A DNA stretch of 64,000 bases from JAWXCE01 sp033764775 (lineage in GTDB: Bacteria > Pseudomonadota > Alphaproteobacteria > Rhizobiales > Rhodomicrobiaceae), in assembly GCA_033764775.1 (NCBI GenBank), contig JANRIQ010000018.1:1-64000 (forward strand), written 5' to 3'. Positions 35,485-44,583 of the stretch are shown here, piece by piece. The notes beneath the pieces were generated by a model, which was given only the letters and a program-made list of their open reading frames with translations, did not search any database and was not told the origin of the DNA. Every line of letters begins with the position of its first letter. The stretch's first letter is position 1. The translations under genes and the position numbers were made by a program.

Positions 35485-36094
35485 CTCTGTCATGAAACCC
35501 GTCGCGGCCGTCATGCTGGCCCTGAGCCTGTCCGGGCCGGCCCTCGCCAAGCCGCAGGTCGGCGCGCCCGCGCCCGATTTCGCCGGCGTCGACGCCACGG
35601 GCAAAACCTGGAAGCTTTCCGACCTGCGCGGCAAAATCGTCGTGCTGGAATGGACGAACGAAGGCTGCCCTTACGTGCAGAAGCATTACAAGACCGGCAA
35701 CATGCAGGCCCTCCAGAGCGCGGCCGCATCGGCGGGCGTCGTCTGGCTGACGGTCGCCTCCTCGGCTGAAGGGACGCAAGGCCACTTCACGCCCGAGACC
35801 GCCAAAACGTTCGTCCAAAACTCCAAAGCCGCCGCCTCCGCCGTGTTGCTCGACGCCAGCGGCGCCATCGGCAAGGCCTTCGCCGCGGAAGTCACCCCGC
35901 ACATGTATGTGATCGACCCGGCCGGCAAGCTGGCCTTCATGGGCGGCATCGACGACAACCCGTCATCCGATCCCGCCACGGTGAAAGGCGCGAAAAACTA
36001 TGTCACCGCCGCGCTTGCGGAATTGAAGGCGGGTAAGCCGGTGTCGGAAGCCGTCACACGGCCCTATGGGTGCACGGTGAAATACAAATCCTAA
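35474..36094 (+). CDS. Periplasmic thioredoxin-fold (redoxin) protein
   Basis: A 206-residue protein with a signal peptide (VMKPVAAVMLALSLSGPALA, cleavage ALA-KP) and an AhpC/TSA-like redoxin domain: GAPAPDFAGVDATGKTWKLS, LRGKIVVLEWTNEGCPYVQK with a single Cys in place of the usual CxxC or peroxidatic TxxC, and the cis-Pro-containing VTPHMYVIDPAGK. This single-Cys form is common in alphaproteobacteria. Start ATG lies inside the DsbD-like gene, so translation is coupled and the DsbD-like protein is its probable electron donor. Candidate periplasmic peroxidase or thiol reductase. Confidence 0.88.
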   Translation: MRVSSVMKPVAAVMLALSLSGPALAKPQVGAPAPDFAGVDATGKTWKLSDLRGKIVVLEWTNEGCPYVQKHYKTGNMQALQSAAASAGVVWLTVASSAEGTQGHFTPETAKTFVQNSKAAASAVLLDASGAIGKAFAAEVTPHMYVIDPAGKLAFMGGIDDNPSSDPATVKGAKNYVTAALAELKAGKPVSEAVTRPYGCTVKYKS

Positions 36095-36121
36095 AAGGGG
36101 CGGCGCCGACGCCGTTTCATC

Positions 36122-36138
36122 GTTCAATTATATTGAAC
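36122..36138. promoter_or_regulatory. 17-bp palindrome (candidate operator) upstream of RND operon
   Basis: GTTCAATTATATTGAAC is a perfect 7-bp inverted repeat with a 3-bp centre. It lies 138 bp before the adaptor start. A 17-bp site matching it at 14 positions occurs at 40681-40697 before the molybdenum hydroxylase operon. The symmetry and A/T-rich centre suit a TetR, MarR or LysR-type dimer; no such regulator gene is in the window. Confidence 0.55.
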
Positions 36139-36166
36139 TAAAGCCCCCTGTCGTTTATGAGAGATT

Positions 36167-36196
36167 GGCGCAAACGTCGGATTCGGCGTTTGCGCC
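36167..36196 (+). terminator. Inverted repeat, probable terminator of the DsbD/redoxin operon
   Basis: GGCGCAAACG (36167-36176) and CGTTTGCGCC (36187-36196) form a perfect 10-bp stem with a 10-base loop, followed by TTTG. It lies 73 bp after the redoxin stop. The T-run is short, so it may act in termination or as a regulatory site for the RND operon downstream. Confidence 0.5.
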
Positions 36197-36217
36197 TTTG
36201 ACATTTCAGCCTCCCTC

Positions 36218-36238
36218 GCGGTAATCGGTATTTACCGC
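36218..36238. promoter_or_regulatory. Inverted repeat near the RND adaptor start
   Basis: GCGGTAA (36218-36224) and TTACCGC (36232-36238) form a 7-bp inverted repeat with 7 bases between, 38 bp before the adaptor ATG. A TTGACA hexamer at 36198-36203 just upstream may be a -35 element, in which case this repeat would overlap the -10/+1 region and fit a repressor site. No good -10 was found. Confidence 0.4.
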
Positions 36239-36275
36239 CATGCGGAATTAAATCGAATAATCAGGTTTCGTTGCG

Positions 36276-37439
36276 ATGAAGAAACGTCTTTCTCTCAGCC
36301 TCCTCAGCGCGGCGATCCTTGTTTCAGGATGCGATCAGAAGCCCCAGGCGCAGCAGGCCGCGCCGCCGCCGCCGCCCGTGACGGTCGCCCAGCCTTTGCA
36401 GAAAACCGTCACCGAGTGGGACGAGTACACCGGCCGCTTCGACGCGGTCGATTTCGTCGAGGTGCGCTCGCGCATCTCGGGCGTGCTGAATGAAGTGAAG
36501 TTCCGCGACGGCGACATGGTCAAAAAGGGCGATCTGTTATTCGTGATCGACCCGCGCCCGTTCGAGCGCGTGCTGGAGCGCGAGAAGGCCAATCTCGCCT
36601 CCGCGCAGGTGCGGGCAGAGTTCACCGCCAAGGATGTGGAGCGCGCGCGCCCGCTTCTGCGCAACGCCACCATTTCCGAGCAGGTGTTCGACCAGCGCAC
36701 GCAAGCCGCGCGCGAGGCCGAGGCCGCCGTGCGCTCCGCCGAGGCGAGCGTGCGCTCCGCCGAGCTCGACGTGGAGTTCACCCGCATCGCCGCGCCCATC
36801 TCGGGCCGCATAAGCCGCAAGCTGGTGACCGAGGGCAACTATGTGACGGGCGGCTCCGCCACCGGCACTCTGCTCACCACCATCGTCTCGCTCGACCCGA
36901 TCTACTTCTATTTCGACGTGAGCGAAAACGACTATCTCAAATACGCCCGTCTGGATCAGTCCGGCGCGCGGCCCTCCTCGCGCACGACTGCGAACCCGAT
37001 CTTCCTTGCCCTACAGGACGAGACCGGCTTCCCTCACGGCGGCAAGATGGATTTCGTCGACAATCGTCTTGACTCGGGCACCGGCACCCTTCGCGGCCGC
37101 GCCGTTTTCGAGAACAAGAACGGCCTGTTCTCGCCCGGCCTGTTCGCGCGCGCGCGCCTCGTCGGAAGCGGCGAATACAAGGCCCTGATGCTGCCCGACG
37201 CCGCGATCGCCTCGGATCAATCCAACCGCATCGTCTTCGTGGCGGCGGAGGATGGCTCGGTGTCCGCCAAGCAGGTGACGCTCGGTCCTGTCATCGACGG
37301 GCTGCGGGTCATTCGCGGGGGCGTCGAACCGACGGATTGGATCATCGTGAGCGGAGTGCAGCGCGCGCGGGTGGGCGCGAAAGTGACGCCCCAGCGCGCC
37401 ACCCTCGATGCGACCGGCACGCCAGTGGCGGCGAAGTAG
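36276..37439 (+). CDS. RND efflux periplasmic adaptor (membrane fusion lipoprotein)
   Basis: A 387-residue HlyD/AcrA-family protein. The N terminus is a lipoprotein signal (MKKRLSLSLLSAAILVSGCD, lipobox Val-Ser-Gly-Cys, Cys19). The barrel-sandwich and hairpin domains follow: DFVEVRSRISGVLNEVKFRD, then the coiled-coil hairpin (about residues 98-155, LEREKANLASAQVRAEFTAK and AREAEAAVRSAEASVRSAEL) and EFTRIAAPISGRISRKLVTE. It bridges the pump to an outer-membrane channel. The permease gene follows 9 bp later; no TolC-like gene is adjacent, so a channel encoded elsewhere must be used. Confidence 0.93.
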   Translation: MKKRLSLSLLSAAILVSGCDQKPQAQQAAPPPPPVTVAQPLQKTVTEWDEYTGRFDAVDFVEVRSRISGVLNEVKFRDGDMVKKGDLLFVIDPRPFERVLEREKANLASAQVRAEFTAKDVERARPLLRNATISEQVFDQRTQAAREAEAAVRSAEASVRSAELDVEFTRIAAPISGRISRKLVTEGNYVTGGSATGTLLTTIVSLDPIYFYFDVSENDYLKYARLDQSGARPSSRTTANPIFLALQDETGFPHGGKMDFVDNRLDSGTGTLRGRAVFENKNGLFSPGLFARARLVGSGEYKALMLPDAAIASDQSNRIVFVAAEDGSVSAKQVTLGPVIDGLRVIRGGVEPTDWIIVSGVQRARVGAKVTPQRATLDATGTPVAAK

Positions 37440-37448
37440 GAGCGCCCC

Positions 37449-40400
37449 ATGCGGTTCAGCCACACCTTCATCCGGCGGCCGATCTTTGCGGCGGTGCTGT
37501 CGATTTTCATCATGATCGTGGGCGGCATCGCCTACTCGTCGCTCCCCGTCGCGCAGTTCCCCGAGGTCGCCCCGCCGACCGTCTCCGTCACGGCCACCTA
37601 TCCCGGCGCCAACGCCCAGATCGTCGCGGACACGGTCGCGACCGTGCTGGAGCAGGAGATCAACGGCGTGGAGAACATGATTTACATGTCCTCCCAGTCA
37701 ACCGCGTCCGGCACCGTCTCCATCTCCGTTGTGTTCGAACTTGGCACTAATCTCGACCAGGCGCAGGTGCTGGTGCAGAACCGAGTGGCGGTCGCCGAGC
37801 CGCGCCTGCCCGAGGAGGTGCGCCGCACCGGCGTCCTCGTGCGTAAAAACTCGCCCGACCTGCTGATGGTCGTGCACATGATCTCGCCGGACAACACCTA
37901 CGACCAGCTCTACATCTCCAACTACGCGCTTTTGCAGGTGCGCGACCGCGTCGCGCGTGTGAAGGGCGTCGGCAACATCAACCTGTTCGGCCTGCGCGAA
38001 TACTCGATGCGCGCCTGGCTCGACCCGGACAAGATCGCCTCGCTGAACATGACGGCGTCCGAGGTCGTGGCGGCGCTCCAGGGCCAGAACGTGCAGGTCG
38101 CGGGCGGCGCGCTCGGACAGCCGCCGGTGCTTGACAACGCCACCGCCTTCCAGACCACATTGCAACTTCGCGGACGCCTGACCCAACCCGAAGAGTTCGG
38201 CGAGATCGTCATCAAGACGGGGGAGGGCGGGCGCATCACTCGGCTGCGGGACGTGGCCCGGCTGGAACTCGGCGCGCTGGACTACCAAACCAACGGCTAT
38301 CTGGACGGCAAGCCAGCCGTGGTGCTCGCCGTGTCGCAGACGCCAGGCTCCAACGCGCTCGAAGTCGCCAATGGCGTGAAGGCGGTGATGGAGGAGGCCT
38401 CGCGCGGCTTCCCCACCGGCCTTGAATACCGCATTGTCTACAACCCGACGGAGTTCATTGAAAAATCCGTCGAGGAGCTGCTGAAGACGATCTTTGAGGC
38501 CGTCGCCCTCGTCGTCATCGTCGTGCTGCTGTTCCTGCAAACCTGGCGCGCCACAATCATTCCCGTCGTCGCCATCCCCGTCTCGCTCATCGGCACCTTC
38601 GCGGTGATGGCTGCGCTCGGCTACTCCATCAACAACCTGACCCTGTTCGGCCTGGTGCTCGCCGTCGGCATCGTGGTGGACGACGCCATCGTCGTGGTCG
38701 AGAACGTGGAGCGGCGGCTGTCCGAGGGCATGGCCCCGCGCGAGGCCGCTTTCGCCACCATGGACGAGGTGGGCGTGGCGCTCATCTCGATCGCGCTTGT
38801 GCTGTGCGCGGTGTTCATCCCGACGGCGTTTCTTGAAGGCATCACAGGACAGTTCTACCGCCAGTTCGCTCTGACCATCGCCGTAGCGACGGTCATCTCG
38901 GCCTTCAACTCGCTCACCTTGTCGCCCGCGCTCTGCGCTATCCTCCTAAAGCCGCACAGGCACGGCGAGGCGCGACGCTCGTGGGCCAATCCGGCGCGGT
39001 GGGGCGAGGCGTTCTTCAACGGCTTCAACACGGTTTTCGGCTGGCTTGAGCGCGGCTACGCAGCCTTCGTGCGCGGCATCCTGCGCGTCACCGCGCTCAT
39101 GCTCCTCATCTACGCCGGGCTGATTGGCCTGGCCGGCTACATGTTCGTAACCGTGCCGCAGGGCTTCATCCCGCAACAGGATCAGGGCTATCTGATCACC
39201 GCGTTCGAGCTGCCGCCGGGGGCGTCGCTCTCGCGCACCGACGATGTGATCAAGCGCTCGGAAAAGCTCATTCTTGAGCAGCCGGGCGTCGCCCACACGG
39301 CGACCTTCACAGGCTTCTCGGGCGCGACCTTCACCAACGCATCGAACGCCGGCGCCATTTTCGTGACCCTCGACCCGTTCGAGGAGCGCGTGAAGGAGGG
39401 CCTGTCGGCGACCGCCATCCTCGGCAACCTGCAAGGCAAGCTGTTCCAGCAGTTCCCCGAGGGGCAGATTTTCGTGATCGCGCCGCCCTCGGTGCGCGGC
39501 ATCGGCACCGGCGGCGGTTTCTCGATCCGCATCCAGGACCGTCGCGGCCGGGGTCTGCCGACCCTCACGCAGGCGACCTATGAACTGATGGCGGCGGCCA
39601 ACCAGACGCCCGGCCTCACCCGCGTGTTCACGACCTTCACCATCACCACCCCGCAACTGTTCGTCGATGTGGACCGGGTGCGTGCGCAAATCCTCGACGT
39701 GCCGCTTGAAAACATTTTCGAGACCCTGCGCATCTATCTTGGCTCGGCTTACGTGAACGACTTCAACGCGTTCGGGCGCCCCTACCGCGTGACGGCGCAG
39801 GCCGACGGGCCGTTCCGGATAAACCAGGAAGACATTGCGCGGCTGAAGACCCGCAGCGCCTCGGGCGCCATCGTGCCGCTCGGCTCCGTCGTCACCTTCC
39901 GGGACATCTCCGGCCCGAGCCGTGTGCCGCGCTACAACCTCTATCCGGCCATCGAACTGCAAGGCTCGACCGCGCCCGGCGTCTCGTCCGGCGAGGCGAT
40001 CCGCTTGATGGAGGAGCTCGCCGCCCGCATCTTGCCCGACGGCATCGGCTACGAATGGACCGAACTGTCCTATCAGGAGAAGCAGGCGAGCGGCTCGGCG
40101 CTTGCGATCTTCGGCCTCGCCATCCTATTTGTGTTCCTGGCGCTGGCCGCGCAGTACGAAAGCTGGACGTTGCCCTTCGCCATCGTCCTCATCATCCCGA
40201 TGTGCTTGCTCTCAGCGATCCTCGGCGTCTGGTCGCACGGGCTGGACGTGAACATCCTCACCCAGATCGGGTTCATCGTCTTGGCGGGTTTGGCGGCGAA
40301 AAACGCCATCCTCATCGTGGAGTTCGCGGTGCAGTTGGAGGAGCAGGGGCGAAACCGCTTCGACGCGGCCGTTGAGGCGTGCCGTCTGCGGCTGCGCCCG

Positions 40401-40631
40401 ATCCTGATGACGTCCTTCGCTTTCACGCTCGGCGTCGTGCCGCTCTACATCGCGACGGGCGCCGGGTCGGAGATGCGGCAGGCGCTCGGCACGGCGGTAT
40501 TTTACGGCATGCTCGGGGTGACGCTGTTTGGCCTCATCTTCACGCCGGTGTTCTATGTAGTGATCCGCGGGCTGTTCCCTGGCAAACGCAGCGAGGAACC
40601 CGCCACCGCTGCGCCGCAACCAGCCGAATGA
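37449..40631 (+). CDS. RND multidrug efflux permease (HAE1 type)
   Basis: A 1060-residue proton-driven pump of the AcrB/MexF type. TM1 begins at residue 9 (FIRRPIFAAVLSIFIMIVGG); 12 TM helices in two repeats surround two large periplasmic loops. The proton relay Asp pair is visible in AVGIVVDDAIVVVENVERRL. Further landmarks are the porter-domain start (AQFPEVAPPTVSVTATYPGA), FIPTAFLEGITGQFYRQFA and the second-half GLAAKNAILIVEFAVQLEEQ. Closest in pattern to MexF/BpeF-like pumps. Substrates cannot be assigned. Confidence 0.95.
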   Translation: MRFSHTFIRRPIFAAVLSIFIMIVGGIAYSSLPVAQFPEVAPPTVSVTATYPGANAQIVADTVATVLEQEINGVENMIYMSSQSTASGTVSISVVFELGTNLDQAQVLVQNRVAVAEPRLPEEVRRTGVLVRKNSPDLLMVVHMISPDNTYDQLYISNYALLQVRDRVARVKGVGNINLFGLREYSMRAWLDPDKIASLNMTASEVVAALQGQNVQVAGGALGQPPVLDNATAFQTTLQLRGRLTQPEEFGEIVIKTGEGGRITRLRDVARLELGALDYQTNGYLDGKPAVVLAVSQTPGSNALEVANGVKAVMEEASRGFPTGLEYRIVYNPTEFIEKSVEELLKTIFEAVALVVIVVLLFLQTWRATIIPVVAIPVSLIGTFAVMAALGYSINNLTLFGLVLAVGIVVDDAIVVVENVERRLSEGMAPREAAFATMDEVGVALISIALVLCAVFIPTAFLEGITGQFYRQFALTIAVATVISAFNSLTLSPALCAILLKPHRHGEARRSWANPARWGEAFFNGFNTVFGWLERGYAAFVRGILRVTALMLLIYAGLIGLAGYMFVTVPQGFIPQQDQGYLITAFELPPGASLSRTDDVIKRSEKLILEQPGVAHTATFTGFSGATFTNASNAGAIFVTLDPFEERVKEGLSATAILGNLQGKLFQQFPEGQIFVIAPPSVRGIGTGGGFSIRIQDRRGRGLPTLTQATYELMAAANQTPGLTRVFTTFTITTPQLFVDVDRVRAQILDVPLENIFETLRIYLGSAYVNDFNAFGRPYRVTAQADGPFRINQEDIARLKTRSASGAIVPLGSVVTFRDISGPSRVPRYNLYPAIELQGSTAPGVSSGEAIRLMEELAARILPDGIGYEWTELSYQEKQASGSALAIFGLAILFVFLALAAQYESWTLPFAIVLIIPMCLLSAILGVWSHGLDVNILTQIGFIVLAGLAAKNAILIVEFAVQLEEQGRNRFDAAVEACRLRLRPILMTSFAFTLGVVPLYIATGAGSEMRQALGTAVFYGMLGVTLFGLIFTPVFYVVIRGLFPGKRSEEPATAAPQPAE

Positions 40632-40680
40632 GTGCGCCGATATGTCAAGGCAAATATAACGGCGACACAGAAACGTGATG

Positions 40681-40697
40681 GTTCAATTTTACCGAAC
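40681..40697. promoter_or_regulatory. 17-bp palindrome-like site upstream of the molybdenum hydroxylase operon
   Basis: GTTCAATTTTACCGAAC agrees with the 17-bp site at 36122-36138 in 14 of 17 positions and keeps the outer GTTC/GAAC symmetry, extended by one G-C pair. It lies 90 bp before the small-subunit ATG. A shared regulator for efflux and oxidation genes is inferred. Confidence 0.5.
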
Positions 40698-40786
40698 CGT
40701 CTTAGTTTTGCAGCAAACGCATTTTAATCTTCAAACATCATCAAAGGCGGAAGGCCGCGTGCTTCCGCCAAAGTTAGGTGCATCTC

Positions 40787-41251
40787 ATGATCAACATCAC
40801 AGTGAACGGCCGCGACATGTCCGTCGCCGCCGACCCGGACACCCCGCTTTTGTGGGTGTTGCGCGACGAAATCGGCCTCATGGGCACGAAATACGGCTGC
40901 GGCGTGCAACAGTGCGGCGCCTGCCGTGTTCACATCGACGGCGAACTGACCCCCGCTTGCGGCGTCGCCATCGGCGACCTCCAGGGCAAATCCATCGTCA
41001 CCATCGAAGGCCTGTCTGGCAAAGTCGCTGAAGCGGTCGTGGCGGCGTGGGATAAGCATCAGGTCGTCCAATGCGGCTACTGCCAGTCCGGGCAGATCAT
41101 GGCCGCCGCCGCGCTGCTGACGAAAAACCCCAAGCCGACCGACGCAGAGATCGACCTGGACGAAAACATGGGCCGCAACGTCTGCCGCTGCGCCACCTAT
41201 CACCGCATCCGCGCCGCGATCCATGACGCGGCCAAAACGCTGGAGGGCTAA
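40787..41251 (+). CDS. Isoquinoline 1-oxidoreductase-type small subunit (2x[2Fe-2S])
   Basis: A 154-residue electron-transfer subunit of a molybdenum hydroxylase. The plant-type cluster ligands are Cys38, Cys43, Cys46 and Cys58 (GTKYGCGVQQCGACRVHI), and the second cluster ligands Cys96, Cys99, Cys133 and Cys135 (CGYCQSGQ and NVCRCATYHRI). Length and spacing match the IorA/CoxS class. ATG 40787 (MINITVNGRD) has AGG 9 bases upstream; a GTG three codons earlier is also possible. The large subunit gene follows 3 bp after the stop. Confidence 0.9.
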   Translation: MINITVNGRDMSVAADPDTPLLWVLRDEIGLMGTKYGCGVQQCGACRVHIDGELTPACGVAIGDLQGKSIVTIEGLSGKVAEAVVAAWDKHQVVQCGYCQSGQIMAAAALLTKNPKPTDAEIDLDENMGRNVCRCATYHRIRAAIHDAAKTLEG

Positions 41252-41254
41252 GCC

Positions 41255-43525
41255 ATGAGACCTGGAGCAAAAGCTGATCTTGGTTCGCAGCCGTCCGCCA
41301 GCCGCCGCGACTTTCTGAAAGGCGCTGGCGTCATAGGCGCTGGCCTCATCGTCGGCTTCAACATCGGCGCCGACGGCCGCGCCGTCGCAGCAACCGGCGA
41401 TCTTGTCGCCAACCCCTTCGTCATCATCGCCCCAGACGGCGCCGTGACGGTGCTCTCCAAGCATATCGAGTTCGGTCAAGGGACGTACACCGGCCTTGCG
41501 ACGATTGTCGCCGAGGAGCTTGACGCCGACTGGTCGCAGGTGAAGGTGGAGGCTGCGCCCGCCGACGCGTCGAAGTATAACAATTTTGAGTTCGGCCCTG
41601 TGCAAGGCACGGGCGGATCGACCGCCATGGCCAACTCCTGGGAGCAGCTCCGCAAGGCCGGCGCCACGGCGCGCGCGCTGCTTGTGGCCGCCGCCGCGAA
41701 GACTTGGAAAGTCCCGGCCGCCGAGATCGCGGTTCAAAAAGGCGTCGTAACCCATGCGAAAAGCGGCAAATCCGCCAAATTCGGCGAACTCGTCGCTGTC
41801 GCCGCCACGCTGACGCCGCCGTCTGACGCGCCGCTGAAAGACCCGAAGAATTTCACGCTCATCGGCACAACCATTCCGCGCGTTGACGGGCGCGCGAAGC
41901 TCGACGGCAGCGCCGTTTTCACCATAGACGTGAAACGCGAGCGGTTGCTGACCGCACTGCTGCAGCGCCCGCCCCTGTTCGGCGCGACGGTCAAGTCCTT
42001 CGATGCGACGGCGGCGAAAGCGGTCAAAGGCGTGGTCGATGTGGTGCAGACGCCCCACGGCGTCGCGGTGCTCGCCAACGGCTTCTGGGCCGCAAAAAAC
42101 GGCCGCGATGCGCTCACCGTCGAATGGGACGACTCGAAGGCCGAGAAGCGCGGCTCCGCCGAGATCCTGGCCGAATACAAAGAGTTGCTGAAAAAGCCAG
42201 GCGTTCCCGTCTCCGAGAACCGCGGCGATGTGGACAGCGCTTTCGGCGATGCGCTCGAAGCGTTCCTGGACGATAAGAAAGCCACGACCGAGAACAAAGG
42301 CGACGCCGACGCGGGCCTGCGCAGCGCGGTCAAGGTGGTCGGCGGCGTGTTCGAGTTCCCTTTCCTGGCGCACGCGCCAATGGAGCCGCTCGACTGCGTC
42401 GTCGAGCTCTCTCCAGGCAAATGCGAGATCTGGGCCGGGTCGCAGATCCAGACCCTTGACCAGATAAACGCCGCACGGGTGGCGGGCTTGAAGCCGGAGG
42501 AGGTGGTGATCCACACGCTCATGGCGGGCGGCAGCTTCGGCCGCCGGGCCACGCCCAACTCGGACGTGGTGGCGGAGGCCGTCGCCATCGCCAAGGTCAT
42601 CGACGGGCGCGCGCCAATCAAGCTCGTCTGGACGCGTGAGGACGACATCGCAGGCGGCCGCTACCGCCCCATCTTCATGCACGAGGTGCGCGCCGGCCTC
42701 GATAAAGATGGCAAGATCGTCGCCTGGAAGCAACGCATTGTCGGCCAGTCCTTCATCAAGGGCACGGCGTTCGAGGGAATGCTCATCAAAAACGGCGTCG
42801 ACGTCACTTCCGTCGAAGGCGCGAACAATCTGCCTTACGACATTCCGAACTTCTATGTCGACCTGCATACGACGAATGTCGGCGTGCCGACGCTGTGGTG
42901 GCGTTCTGTCGGCTCGACGCATACTGCCTATTCGGCCGAGACAGTGATGGACGAACTCGCCGAAGCCGCCGGCGTCGATCCGGTCGAGTTCCGGCTGAAG
43001 CTTCTTGGCGAGAACCACAAGCGCCATGCGGCCGTCTTGAAGCTCGTCGCGGAAAAATCCGGCTGGGGGTCGCCGCTGCCTGAAGGCGTGGCTCGCGGCG
43101 TGGCTTTGCACGAGTCGTTCAAGAGTTACGTGGCGCAGGTCGCCGAAGTGCGCATCGTCGAGGGCCGCGTCAAGGTCGACCGGGTCGTCTGCGCGGTGGA
43201 TTGCGGCGTGCCGATCAACCCGGACATCATCGCGGCGCAGATGGAGGGCGGGATCGGCTTCGGCCTCGGCGCCGTCCTGTTCGACGCGGTGACGCTGAAG
43301 GATGGGCAGGTGGAGCAATCGAACTTCCACGATTACATTCCGCTGCGCATCGGCGACATGCCCAAGGTCGAGGTGCACGTCATGCCGTCCGCCGAAAAGC
43401 CGACCGGCGTAGGCGAGCCGGGCGTGCCGCCCATCGGCCCCGCGGTCGCCAACGCGGTCTACAAGCTCACGGGCAAACGGGTGCGCTCGCTGCCCTTCAG
43501 CCTCACGGAGTTCGGCCGGGTGTAA
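41255..43525 (+). CDS. Isoquinoline 1-oxidoreductase-type molybdopterin-binding large subunit
   Basis: A 756-residue molybdenum hydroxylase subunit of the IorB type (two-subunit, no FAD subunit nearby). The N terminus has a twin-Arg signal (SRRDFLKGAGVIGAGLIVGF), so the complex should act in the periplasm and pass electrons to a cytochrome acceptor. Landmarks are IEFGQGTYTGLATIVAEELD, GPVQGTGGSTAMANSWEQLR, FLAHAPMEPLDC, AGGSFGRRATPN and near the C terminus GVGEPGVPPIGPAVANAVY, with the catalytic Glu of the family. Substrates are typically N-heterocycles or aldehydes; not assignable. The small subunit has no signal and would be exported with this one. Confidence 0.9.
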   Translation: MRPGAKADLGSQPSASRRDFLKGAGVIGAGLIVGFNIGADGRAVAATGDLVANPFVIIAPDGAVTVLSKHIEFGQGTYTGLATIVAEELDADWSQVKVEAAPADASKYNNFEFGPVQGTGGSTAMANSWEQLRKAGATARALLVAAAAKTWKVPAAEIAVQKGVVTHAKSGKSAKFGELVAVAATLTPPSDAPLKDPKNFTLIGTTIPRVDGRAKLDGSAVFTIDVKRERLLTALLQRPPLFGATVKSFDATAAKAVKGVVDVVQTPHGVAVLANGFWAAKNGRDALTVEWDDSKAEKRGSAEILAEYKELLKKPGVPVSENRGDVDSAFGDALEAFLDDKKATTENKGDADAGLRSAVKVVGGVFEFPFLAHAPMEPLDCVVELSPGKCEIWAGSQIQTLDQINAARVAGLKPEEVVIHTLMAGGSFGRRATPNSDVVAEAVAIAKVIDGRAPIKLVWTREDDIAGGRYRPIFMHEVRAGLDKDGKIVAWKQRIVGQSFIKGTAFEGMLIKNGVDVTSVEGANNLPYDIPNFYVDLHTTNVGVPTLWWRSVGSTHTAYSAETVMDELAEAAGVDPVEFRLKLLGENHKRHAAVLKLVAEKSGWGSPLPEGVARGVALHESFKSYVAQVAEVRIVEGRVKVDRVVCAVDCGVPINPDIIAAQMEGGIGFGLGAVLFDAVTLKDGQVEQSNFHDYIPLRIGDMPKVEVHVMPSAEKPTGVGEPGVPPIGPAVANAVYKLTGKRVRSLPFSLTEFGRV

Positions 43526-43537
43526 ACGGATCGTCGG

Positions 43538-43566
43538 AGGCGCCCTGATCGAAGGGGCGCCTTGGC
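43538..43566 (+). terminator. Hairpin between the large subunit and xdhC-like genes
   Basis: AGGCGCCC (43538-43545) pairs with GGGCGCCT (43555-43562) around a 9-base loop, with a short T tail. It lies 12 bp after the large-subunit stop and 34 bp before the XdhC-like ATG. It could be a terminator or an attenuator lowering maturation-factor expression relative to the structural subunits. Confidence 0.5.
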
Positions 43567-43596
43567 GATGCGGTCGCGCAGGCTTAATGTGTCGCG

Positions 43597-44583
43597 ATGA
43601 GCACACAGCATGACACGCAGGCTCGGGCGCCCATTTCGGCCTTCACCGAATATGTGCTGCCCGACCTTGACCGATGGACGCGCGATGGCGCCCACGCCGC
43701 GCTTATCACCCTGATCGGCATCGAGGGCGGGGCGCCACGTCCCATCGGCGCGCAGATGGCCGTCGCCGAGGATGGGCGCGCCTCTGGGCATATCTCCGGC
43801 GGGTGCCTGGAGGGCGCGCTCATCGCCGAGGCGCGCGCCGCGATGGCGGAGGGGCGCAACCGACTGGTGCGCTACGGCAAGGGGTCGCCCTATATCGACG
43901 TGCGCCTGCCCTGCGGCAGCGGCCTCGACCTTTACATCGATCAATTCTCGCCCGCACGTTTCGCCGCCGACATGGCGCAGCGCTGGGCCGACAGACAACC
44001 GCTCGCGCATGTGACGGACCTTGACGCCGGCGTCTCGACCATCCGCGCGGCCGAGGCGGGCGAGCGATCCCGGCTGGAGGGGCGGCTTTTCACCCGAGTG
44101 CATGCGCCGCGTCCCCGGTTGATGCTGGTCGGCGCTGGGGCTGCGGCGGGCCACCTGTCGGCCTTGGCGGACAGCATGGGATGGCACGTCGATCTCGTCA
44201 CCCCCAACGCCGGAGAGATCGGCCTTTGCGGCGACGCGCATGGCGTTCGCGTGCGCGAGTTGCACGGCGAAGCGCTCGCCGCCGCCGTGGCGGGCGATGC
44301 GTTCACCGCCGGCGCGGTGGTCTTCCACGATCACGAATGGGAGCTTCCCGTCATCGCCGCTATGCTGCGCACAGAGTGCTTCTACATCGGCGCGGTCGGC
44401 AGCCGGCGCGTGCATGAACTGAGGCTCGACGCCTTGCGCGGCATGGGGTTCGGCTCGGATGCCTTGCGGCGCATTCGCGGCCCGGCGGGCCTCATCGGCG
44501 CGACCAAAAGCCCACCCACGCTCGCCCTCTCGGTTATGGCGGAAATCGCGGCTGCGGCGCGCGATTCGGACATTATAGCGTGA
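43597..44583 (+). CDS. XdhC/CoxI-family molybdenum hydroxylase maturation factor
   Basis: A 328-residue protein: an N-terminal XdhC/CoxI domain (ALITLIGIEGGAPRPIGAQM, HISGGCLEGALIAEARA, then RYGKGSPYIDVRLPCGSGLD) and a C-terminal Rossmann-like domain (LMLVGAGAAAGHLSALADSM, FYIGAVGSRRVHELRLDAL, LIGATKSPPTLALSVMAEI). The family binds molybdenum cofactor, helps sulfurate it and inserts it in the partner hydroxylase, here most likely the two subunits encoded just upstream. It overlaps the next gene by four bases (GTGA). Confidence 0.9.
   Translation: MSTQHDTQARAPISAFTEYVLPDLDRWTRDGAHAALITLIGIEGGAPRPIGAQMAVAEDGRASGHISGGCLEGALIAEARAAMAEGRNRLVRYGKGSPYIDVRLPCGSGLDLYIDQFSPARFAADMAQRWADRQPLAHVTDLDAGVSTIRAAEAGERSRLEGRLFTRVHAPRPRLMLVGAGAAAGHLSALADSMGWHVDLVTPNAGEIGLCGDAHGVRVRELHGEALAAAVAGDAFTAGAVVFHDHEWELPVIAAMLRTECFYIGAVGSRRVHELRLDALRGMGFGSDALRRIRGPAGLIGATKSPPTLALSVMAEIAAAARDSDIIA

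Noticed and set aside
40724..43606. A 960-residue minus-strand open frame
   Set aside because: Covers both molybdenum hydroxylase subunits in antisense; GC-rich codon bias keeps it open. His/Arg/Asp-rich composition with no domains.
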